Of a stretch of 11,368 nt of DNA, positions 6,238-11,368 are shown piece by piece. Every line of letters starts with the position of its first letter. Position 1 is the first letter of the stretch. A program made the position numbers and the translations under genes. The notes beneath the pieces were generated by a model. The model did no database searches. It was not told the origin of the DNA and worked only from the letters and a program-made list of their open reading frames with translations. The DNA is from Halovenus sp. (lineage in GTDB: Archaea > Halobacteriota > Halobacteria > Halobacteriales > Haloarculaceae). Where the stretch lies: the NCBI GenBank assembly GCA_003551265.1, contig PUMG01000147.1, forward strand, positions 1-11,368, written 5' to 3'.

Positions 6238-7374
6238 TCACCGCGGTCCGTGACCAGGGTCACTGGAGATCTGTGCTGTCCCGGACGGCTGACCCTCGAA
6301 CGCCGAACCGCTGGTCACCGTCTGCATCCGCCCGGCGACTTTCCGGCGGTTCACCTCCCCGATACGGTCGGCAATCGTCTCGATAACTTCCAGCGTCGTG
6401 TCGTTTACGGCGCTGTCGTCGTCTTTCACGACCGGGAGCTCGGTTCCGTCGGCACCGAAATCGGCGTGAATCGGGAGTTTGCCGAGCACTTCGACGTCGT
6501 AGTCTTCGGCGATGAGTTCTGCGCCGTCGGAACCAAAGGGGTCGTGAGTGTCCTCACAGCTCGGACAGTGAAACGCGCTCATGTTCTCGACGATGCCGAG
6601 AATCGGGGCGTCGTGTTTCTCGAACAGACGAAGTCCCTTGCGGGCGTCGTCGAGCGACAGTTGCTGTGGCGTCGTGACGATGGCGACACCAGCAACGGGA
6701 AGCGACTGGAGCAAATCGAGCGAGGCATCACCCGTTCCTGGCGGCAGGTCGACGACGAGGTAATCGAGTGTCCCCCACTCGACGTTCTCGAGGAAGTGCG
6801 TCATCACGTTGTTGACCATCGGCCCGCGCATGATGGCCGGGTCGTCCTGGTTCTTGATGAGAAAGCCCATGCTCATCACCTTCACGCCGTCGGACGTCGG
6901 CGGAATGATCCGCTCCTCGTCGGGCGTCACTTTCGGCTCCTCGGCCACGGGCATGATACGCGGAACGTTCGGCCCGTGAATGTCCGCGTCCAGCAACCCG
7001 ACGCGCGCGCCGAGGCGGTCGAGTCCGGCAGCGAGGTTCGCGGCCACGGTCGTCTTGCCGACACCACCTTTCCCCGAGGCGACTGCGATGACGTTGCGGA
7101 TGTTCGGATAGATCTCCTCGTCGAAGCCCTGCTCAGCGGTGACACTCGCGTGCAACTCCGGTTCGAGTCCGAGGTCGGCGATGACCTCGCGTATCTCGGT
7201 CCCGATAGCCATCTCGCTGGGAGCGAACGGAGAGTTGAACGCCAGCGAGAGTCGGACCGTGTCGTCTTCGATGGTGATGCTGTTGACGAGCTCGAGCGAG
7301 ACGATGTCGTCGCCGATTCGCGGGTCTTCGACCTCACGCAGCGCGTCCTCTACGTCAGCAGGTGAAACGTCCAT
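6238..7374 (-). CDS. mrp: Mrp/NBP35 family Fe-S cluster carrier ATPase
   Basis: A cytoplasmic P-loop ATPase of 378 residues that, by family, binds a [4Fe-4S] cluster between two subunits and hands it to apoproteins. Residues 1-75 form a MIP18/DUF59 domain (VEDPRIGDDIVSLELV at 15-30). The deviant Walker A motif SGKGGVGKTT is at 100-109, LLDADIHGPNVPRIMP at 127-142, the switch region VVDLPPGTGD at 207-216, and TTPQQLSLDDA at 234-244. The cluster-binding CPSC is at 270-273. The frame opens 65 codons further upstream, but the ATG at 7372-7374 starts exactly at the DUF59 domain and the upstream segment looks non-coding. No Shine-Dalgarno precedes it; TTTCGAAA about 36 bases upstream is a poor TATA candidate. 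It follows the redox operon by 65 bases on the same strand, so it may be co-transcribed and serve the Fe-S subunit encoded there. Confidence 0.94.
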   Translation of the reverse strand: MDVSPADVEDALREVEDPRIGDDIVSLELVNSITIEDDTVRLSLAFNSPFAPSEMAIGTEIREVIADLGLEPELHASVTAEQGFDEEIYPNIRNVIAVASGKGGVGKTTVAANLAAGLDRLGARVGLLDADIHGPNVPRIMPVAEEPKVTPDEERIIPPTSDGVKVMSMGFLIKNQDDPAIMRGPMVNNVMTHFLENVEWGTLDYLVVDLPPGTGDASLDLLQSLPVAGVAIVTTPQQLSLDDARKGLRLFEKHDAPILGIVENMSAFHCPSCEDTHDPFGSDGAELIAEDYDVEVLGKLPIHADFGADGTELPVVKDDDSAVNDTTLEVIETIADRIGEVNRRKVAGRMQTVTSGSAFEGQPSGTAQISSDPGHGPR

Positions 7375-7439
7375 ACCAGGACTACGTGGCGAAGATGCCT
7401 GTCCCTTTCGAAACTGGAGGAGGAAAATCCGAGAGACGG

Positions 7440-7649
7440 TCAGAAGAAGATGAGTCGGATGACCATCGTGGTGCTGAACAGTCCGAACCAGAGCGCGGTC
7501 GTCAGCGCCAGAAACAGCGTGGCACCGAGAGCCGTCGTCTTGATGTTGCGTGGCTTTCCGAGGAACCACCCGAGGAAGGTGGCGTACACCGGAAGGCCGA
7601 CGACGCCGAATATCACCCAGACGCCTGGTGGGATTGTCTCCCAGGTCAT
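7440..7649 (-). CDS. Small membrane protein of the redox operon
   Basis: A 69-residue, almost entirely hydrophobic protein with two predicted transmembrane helices (about 9-30 and 38-62) joined by a short positive loop, GKPRNIKTT at 31-39. I do not recognise a named family. Three facts make it a real gene: its ATG overlaps the stop of the NrfD-like gene by 4 bases (ATGA); a perfect GGAGGTGA Shine-Dalgarno lies 7 bases before the ATG, inside the upstream gene; and its membrane character matches the operon. It is likely a small accessory subunit of the NrfD-type complex, comparable in kind, though not shown homologous, to the small membrane subunits of alternative complex III. Positive-inside loop charge suggests both ends face outward. 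Confidence 0.82.
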   Translation of the reverse strand: MTWETIPPGVWVIFGVVGLPVYATFLGWFLGKPRNIKTTALGATLFLALTTALWFGLFSTTMVIRLIFF

Positions 7650-9121
7650 TTGTCTGTCACCTCCGTCTGACCGTCCGCAGTCGCACGTTCGTTCTCTGTC
7701 CCTGCTGTCTCGATGCCGAGGTCGAGACCAGTCGCGCCGCCGTCGGTTGCAACTGCCGTGCCCTGGTCGCCACTGTCGTCGTGACTGGAGTCGCCGTGGT
7801 CACCGCTCTCGTCGTGGTCATGGTGGTCTTCGACCGCGTGGAGTTCGACCACGGGGAAGATTTTGATGATGACGAGGAAGATGAGCGTACACATCGCAAT
7901 CGTTCCGACGACAGAGGACATCTCCCAGATGCTCGGGAAGTACCCGCCAGGAACCCCTGCATAGAGGCTGAACTCGGGGTACTGCAGTCCCTCGACGACG
8001 AACAGAATTTTCTCGGTCAACGTCGCATACAGCACCAGCACTGACGCCATCAGCGAGCGTGGAATCGAGAACACGCCAGGTCTGATCGCCTGTGCGAAGA
8101 TGTACGCGAGCACGACGGCCATGATACCGATAGCGATGATGTACACCGGGTGAGTGATGGTCGCCATCATGACGGTCTCACTCGAGATGCCCGCGGCGTA
8201 GACGCCGTTTATGACCTGCTGAAGCTGAAGCCAGACGAACAGCAGGCTGAACAGACCGAGCCACATCGTCAATCCGCGGAAGACGTCCTCGGTGATAATG
8301 TGCTCCCAGTCGTACGCTCGCCGGAGCAAGAACGAGATGATGATGACGCCACTGATGGCCGAAGTCAGCGCAATCGAGAGGAACTGTGGTCCCTGGACAG
8401 CGCCCTGCCAGCCGGGCATCGACCCCATCAGGGAGAACAGCCACGGGATGACACCTCCGTGGAGCAACAGCGGCGCCATGATGATGATCCCGAGCGCGAG
8501 CCACCAGACCATCCGCTCGACTATCTGGTCTTCCTTCTTCGTGTATCCGATGGTGATGAACCGATACAACGGGCTCAAGTAGCCCGGTATCTGGTCACGG
8601 AGTCTGTGTGCGTCATAGCGCAACGTGAGTCCGAGATACGTCGCTGTCATCACGAAGTACAGCGTGATGACAGTGATGTCCCACGCCAGCGGCGAGGACT
8701 GGACTGTCCACGGGTAGGAGGGAACGACGCTCGTGACGACGCGGTCGGGTCGACCCATGTGGACCAGAATGTACAGCCCTGCCATCGCCAGTGCAGCAAT
8801 CGTCAACAGCTCTGCGACACGGGCGACTGGCTGGTACTTCGTCATCCCGAACAGTCGGACCGCGGCGGAGAGGATGATACCACCGTGGGCGATACCGACC
8901 CACCAGATGAACGCGCCGATGTACAGCCCCCAGGTGACACCGCCACCGCTCCCCCAGTCAGAGAGAGCGGTGATGACGAGCCCTTCTTCGAGCTGGTAGC
9001 CATAGATTGTGAGCCAGACCAGCGAGATGGCTGCCGTGATACCGAAGGCGATGTACCACCACTTCGAGGTGTTGTGAAGCGGACGGACGATGTCTTCAGG
9101 TCCAGACTCTTTCGTCGCCAT
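7646..9121 (-). CDS. NrfD/PsrC/ActC-type membrane subunit
   Basis: An integral membrane subunit of 491 residues expected to bind menaquinone/menaquinol and pass electrons to or from the partner Fe-S protein. About ten hydrophobic helices are visible (near 22-41, 64-86, 103-122, 147-168, 205-227, 246-267, 286-306, 325-345, 356-377, 403-423). WWVGIAHGGIILSAAVRLF (73-91), VARVAELLTIAALAMAG (99-115), LVHMGRPDRV (119-128) and SSPLAWDITVITLYFV (142-157) match the NrfD superfamily, especially the ActC/PsrC branch. Residues 428-449 form a His/Asp-rich tail with six His, followed by a low-complexity acidic end. Its start overlaps the Fe-S gene stop by one base, with GGAGG 10 bases upstream (9132-9136), so translation is probably coupled. 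NrfD-like naming does not imply nitrite reduction: no NrfA is present. Confidence 0.93.
   Translation of the reverse strand: MATKESGPEDIVRPLHNTSKWWYIAFGITAAISLVWLTIYGYQLEEGLVITALSDWGSGGGVTWGLYIGAFIWWVGIAHGGIILSAAVRLFGMTKYQPVARVAELLTIAALAMAGLYILVHMGRPDRVVTSVVPSYPWTVQSSPLAWDITVITLYFVMTATYLGLTLRYDAHRLRDQIPGYLSPLYRFITIGYTKKEDQIVERMVWWLALGIIIMAPLLLHGGVIPWLFSLMGSMPGWQGAVQGPQFLSIALTSAISGVIIISFLLRRAYDWEHIITEDVFRGLTMWLGLFSLLFVWLQLQQVINGVYAAGISSETVMMATITHPVYIIAIGIMAVVLAYIFAQAIRPGVFSIPRSLMASVLVLYATLTEKILFVVEGLQYPEFSLYAGVPGGYFPSIWEMSSVVGTIAMCTLIFLVIIKIFPVVELHAVEDHHDHDESGDHGDSSHDDSGDQGTAVATDGGATGLDLGIETAGTENERATADGQTEVTDK
7657..7664 (-). promoter_or_regulatory. Perfect Shine-Dalgarno before the 69-aa gene
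   Basis: GGAGGTGA on the minus strand lies 7 bases before the ATG ending at 7649. It is fully complementary to the expected 3' end of archaeal 16S rRNA and sits inside the end of the NrfD-like gene. It is the main evidence that the short gene is translated. Confidence 0.75.
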
Positions 9122-10596
9122 CAGTCATCAGCCTCCTGCTCCTGGTTCGACCGGTTCGCCTGCGCGCCGTAATCGAGGTGCTCCTTGCGGTTGTCGACGA
9201 CCTCGACACCCCAGTCGTTGCTGAGCGAGCTGTATCTAACCGGACCCTCAACCTGCTCGGCCTCTGGGCCCGGTTCGTTGCCGATGTACGTGATGTTCGG
9301 CTGGGTGTTGAGGTCCTCGAGCAGTTTGAACGTCGACAGCTGTGTCGTGTGGTGCGGTGCTGGTGGGTCCGCCCAGTCTTCCTCTTCTTCCTCTGCGATG
9401 CGCTCGGCCTTGTCGCCCGGTGACTCTTCGACGTCCTTTCGGTGTTCGAGATACCGGTTTGGCCGGCTGTCCGGGTCGTCCATGTCACCGAAGTGAATCG
9501 CGCTCATCCCCGCCTCGTCACAGGCGTCCATGCACGCGACCGTCCCTTTCGGACCGTGGTCGGGCGTGTGTTCGTCCTGGCGGGACGGACACATCGTACA
9601 CTTGCCCATGACACCTTGCGGGGGTCGGCTGTCGACCCAGCGTCCACGGTCGTCGTAGACGTGGTCCTGCACGTCCCGGAGCGCGTCGTGGCGCTCGTCG
9701 GGGTCCATGGCCTGCACCTCATCAGGTGTCGCTTCGAGGTGGGCGATCTGTTCCATCGGGACGTCAGGTTCGCCCCACCCGAAGTAGTTGACACCATACG
9801 GGCAGGCAACCTGACAGTACCGGCACCCGATACACGTCTCGTAGTCGGTCAACACCAGCCCATCGTTCTCGCGGGTGTGACGTGCCCGAACTGGGCACAC
9901 TTTCGCACACGGCGCGTTCGAGCAGTGCTGGCACGGTCGGACGAGGAAGTTCTGCTGGTCGGTGTCCTCGTCCTCGTAGGTGAAGACGTACATCCAGTTC
10001 GCACCGGTCGACGTGCCGTTCTCGTTGATACAGCCTGTAACACAGGCGAGACAGCCATCACACCGTTCGAGGTCGATGACCATCCCCCATCGGTGGTCAC
10101 GGTCGCCCTCACCAGCGGGTCGAATCCCGCTGATGTCCTGTGGGACCGCGTCGTCTGTGTTCTGGTTCTCGTACGTCGCATACGCGCCGTAGCCGAGGAA
10201 CGCGGCACCAGCACCCATCTTCTTCATCATCTTCCGCCGGGAGATGTCCTCGTTCTCGAAGTCGACGTCCTTGAGCGATTCGAGCATCGACTCGTCGGTT
10301 GCCTCGTCGAAGTCGATGTTCTCGATGTCGTCGAACACCGGTCGCTCGTCGACGTCGAACTCCTCTTCGACGTCGTCATGATAGCTGGAGTAGAACTCCT
10401 CTTCGGTTATCTCACCCGCAACGAGACGCTGGGCATCCCGGGCCATCTGCATCCCGAGGTCCGCGTCGAAATCGGTCTCTTCGAGTTCGTCGCGCATCTG
10501 TTCCTCCCACTCTTTGCCGAGTGGATGGAACGACTCGTCCGTCTCGTATGGGTGGCGTGGTTCGTCCTGTCTGTCGTTCGCGTCGTCCGCACTCAT
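9121..10596 (-). CDS. Four-cluster [4Fe-4S] subunit (NrfC/PsrB/ActB-like) with buried Tat motif
   Basis: An electron-transfer subunit of 491 residues that partners an NrfD-type protein. Sixteen cysteines form four cluster motifs: 179/182/185/189 (CDGCLACVTGC), 222/225/230/234 (CQHCSNAPCAKVC), 255/258/261/265 (CIGCRYCQVAC) and 333/336/355/359 (KCTMC...CMDAC), the DmsB/PsrB pattern of four cubanes. FGDMDDPDS at 369-377 is also typical. SRRKMMKKMGAGAAFLG (119-135) is a twin-arginine motif and hydrophobic stretch, but it follows an acidic 118-residue extension; in ActB-type proteins an extended Tat region is known, so export to the outer face is likely. The fourth motif has Asp rather than Pro after its last Cys. 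The ATG at 10594-10596 has GGAGG 9 bases upstream (10606-10610). The acidic C-terminal ~100 residues carry no cluster. Confidence 0.93.
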   Translation of the reverse strand: MSADDANDRQDEPRHPYETDESFHPLGKEWEEQMRDELEETDFDADLGMQMARDAQRLVAGEITEEEFYSSYHDDVEEEFDVDERPVFDDIENIDFDEATDESMLESLKDVDFENEDISRRKMMKKMGAGAAFLGYGAYATYENQNTDDAVPQDISGIRPAGEGDRDHRWGMVIDLERCDGCLACVTGCINENGTSTGANWMYVFTYEDEDTDQQNFLVRPCQHCSNAPCAKVCPVRARHTRENDGLVLTDYETCIGCRYCQVACPYGVNYFGWGEPDVPMEQIAHLEATPDEVQAMDPDERHDALRDVQDHVYDDRGRWVDSRPPQGVMGKCTMCPSRQDEHTPDHGPKGTVACMDACDEAGMSAIHFGDMDDPDSRPNRYLEHRKDVEESPGDKAERIAEEEEEDWADPPAPHHTTQLSTFKLLEDLNTQPNITYIGNEPGPEAEQVEGPVRYSSLSNDWGVEVVDNRKEHLDYGAQANRSNQEQEADD

Positions 10597-10605
10597 TTAT
10601 GATTG

Positions 10606-10610
10606 CCTCC
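10606..10610 (-). promoter_or_regulatory. Shine-Dalgarno of the Fe-S subunit gene
   Basis: GGAGG on the minus strand lies 9 bases before the ATG ending at 10596. This indicates a leadered start, consistent with an internal gene of a polycistronic mRNA. Confidence 0.65.
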
Positions 10611-10653
10611 TGCTTGTGTCCTGCACGGTCTTCGCCAAGGATTCGGAACCCCT

Positions 10654-10662
10654 CGTATTAAA
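10654..10662 (-). promoter_or_regulatory. Possible internal promoter between halocyanin and Fe-S genes
   Basis: TTTAATACG on the minus strand lies in the 89-base gap after the halocyanin stop. It would start transcription near 10632 with a leader of about 36 bases that includes the Shine-Dalgarno. The three membrane-complex genes may therefore be expressed apart from halocyanin, or together by read-through; the sequence does not decide. Confidence 0.4.
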
Positions 10663-10685
10663 CCCTTCAATACCTACCGCGATGC

Positions 10686-11138
10686 TCATTCGACGACGAC
10701 CGCGCCGAGGTGGCCAATCGATGCGTGTGGTCCGCACTGATAGAGCACGATGCCCTCCTCGTCGAAGGTGTGACTGAAGGTATGCCCCTCGTTTTCGATG
10801 CCGCTGTCGAAGTCTCCGGGTCCGTCGACGTGTTCGACAGAGTGGCCGTCCGAGACCCACTCCCAGGTCACTTCCGTTCCGGGGTCGACCTGAATCGCGG
10901 CTGGCTCGAACGCGTAATCGGGACTGTTGGTCCCGTTGTCGATGGTGACCGAGTCCTGTCCAGTCATATCTTCGACGCCATCGTACTGGTTCGCGTCGCT
11001 CATGTGGTCGGCGACTTCCTCGGGTGCGTCGTCGTCGACATCGTCATCGTCGTCACCGAGACAGCCTGCGACTGCGATCATCACGGTTGCGCCGCCAGCT
11101 TTCAGTACCTTCCGCCGGTCGATTTCGAGTTCGGTCAT
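10686..11138 (-). CDS. Halocyanin-like blue copper protein, Tat lipoprotein
   Basis: A 150-residue cupredoxin, predicted to be exported by Tat and lipid-anchored on the outer face of the membrane, where halocyanins serve as small electron carriers. The N-terminus shows DRRKVLKAGG (7-16) with the twin arginine, a hydrophobic stretch, and the lipobox VAGC with Cys26. An acidic linker (29-60) precedes the plastocyanin-type domain (about 62-150). Copper ligands by pattern: His99 in DGHSVEH, Cys135 and His138 in YQCGPH. The axial position, five residues after His138 and Met in typical halocyanins, is His143 (codon CAC, complement of 10710-10712). The start ATG follows a 20-30 base region without a Shine-Dalgarno. 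As first gene ahead of the Fe-S and NrfD-like genes it is their likely redox partner. Confidence 0.92.
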   Translation of the reverse strand: MTELEIDRRKVLKAGGATVMIAVAGCLGDDDDDVDDDAPEEVADHMSDANQYDGVEDMTGQDSVTIDNGTNSPDYAFEPAAIQVDPGTEVTWEWVSDGHSVEHVDGPGDFDSGIENEGHTFSHTFDEEGIVLYQCGPHASIGHLGAVVVE

Positions 11139-11368
11139 TGTTGAACAGTTCTTGCTTACGACTACGCGTGATTGAAAGCTTCGATTTATGTATTCCCGCG
11201 AATTGAGAATCGAAGGGACATATATACCCCTTCAACTGTTAGGTGTCTGTTTCGAGAAGCAGAACCGAGCCAGTCTCGCGGGACGAACACAACGACCAAT
11301 AGCAAGGGCGACAGAGACATCCGCGTGTCAACGAACCTCCCTCGGGAGAGTCGGCCGTTTCTCGGACT
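11139..11368. other. Upstream region of the redox operon, right edge
   Basis: 230 bases with no convincing gene. The half next to halocyanin is unusually AT-rich for this window and carries the promoter elements listed separately, plus a TATATATA block at 11219-11226 that could serve halocyanin from a more distant start or a rightward gene beyond the edge. A 44-codon minus-strand frame (from 11320) and an open GTG frame (from 11325 to the edge) were seen but not accepted. Confidence 0.6.
11179..11215 (-). promoter_or_regulatory. Halocyanin promoter with 8-bp inverted repeat (candidate operator)
   Basis: CTTCGATT (11179-11186) and AATCGAAG (11208-11215) are perfect inverted copies separated by 21 bases. 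The TATA-like ATACATAAATC on the minus strand (11184-11194) overlaps one arm, so a protein bound to the repeat would block or guide TBP/TFB. Transcription would start near 11160, giving a leader of about 22 bases. The regulator is unknown. Confidence 0.45.

Noticed and set aside
7375..7569. Mrp frame extended upstream by 65 codons
   Set aside because: The extra segment overlaps the 69-residue gene, looks non-coding, and the DUF59 domain begins exactly at the ATG ending at 7374.
7646..10596. Reading the NrfC/NrfD-like pair as nitrite reductase or polysulfide reductase
   Set aside because: No NrfA/NrfB cytochrome and no PsrA-type molybdopterin subunit is encoded in the window; the family names reflect homology of the electron-transfer subunits only.
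11186..11320. 44-codon minus-strand frame starting MSLSPLLLVVVF
   Set aside because: It runs through the promoter region and inverted repeat, has no Shine-Dalgarno or TATA box, and is too short to judge.
11325..11368. Rightward GTG frame reaching the right edge (begins VSTNLPRESRPFLG)
   Set aside because: Only 14 codons are visible, with no Shine-Dalgarno and no well-spaced TATA element; it could be chance.

Overview
The window looks like chromosomal DNA of a halophilic archaeon (class Halobacteria). The predicted proteins are strongly acidic, the DNA is GC-rich with GC-ending codons, the copper protein has the halocyanin layout, and several genes have a haloarchaeal TATA-like element about 26-32 bases before the start codon, as expected for leaderless mRNAs. 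I saw no insertion sequence, integrase, tRNA, rRNA or CRISPR array. No gap exceeds 300 bases; the largest is the 230 bases at the right edge.

Left half (1-6131): mostly independent housekeeping or poorly characterised genes. In order: the N-terminal part of glutamyl-tRNA synthetase (minus strand, cut by the left edge); a divergent zinc-ribbon/DUF4870-like membrane protein; a UPF0173 metallo-beta-lactamase-fold hydrolase; a winged-helix regulator converging on it with no base between the stop codons; an NRDE/TANGO2-family protein; a small stand-alone ParB/Srx-fold protein; class II fumarase; and a two-helix SHOCT-domain membrane protein. Three short hairpins lie in tandem where the ParB-like gene and fumC converge.

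Right half (6238-11138): all on the minus strand. In transcription order it encodes a Tat-exported lipoprotein halocyanin, a four-cluster [4Fe-4S] subunit of the NrfC/PsrB/ActB type with a buried twin-arginine motif, a ten-helix NrfD/PsrC/ActC-type membrane subunit with a His/Asp-rich tail, a 69-residue membrane protein, and an Mrp/NBP35 Fe-S carrier ATPase. The middle three reading frames overlap by 1 and 4 bases, and each has a clear Shine-Dalgarno sequence, unlike the apparently leaderless genes to the left. No molybdopterin or heme subunit is present.

Inference: the four membrane/redox genes may form a minimal quinol-oxidising complex, related to alternative complex III, that exchanges electrons with a blue-copper protein, and Mrp may help supply its clusters. 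The halocyanin has His where the axial Met ligand is expected, and its promoter region carries a perfect 8-bp inverted repeat. These are the most interesting points in the window.
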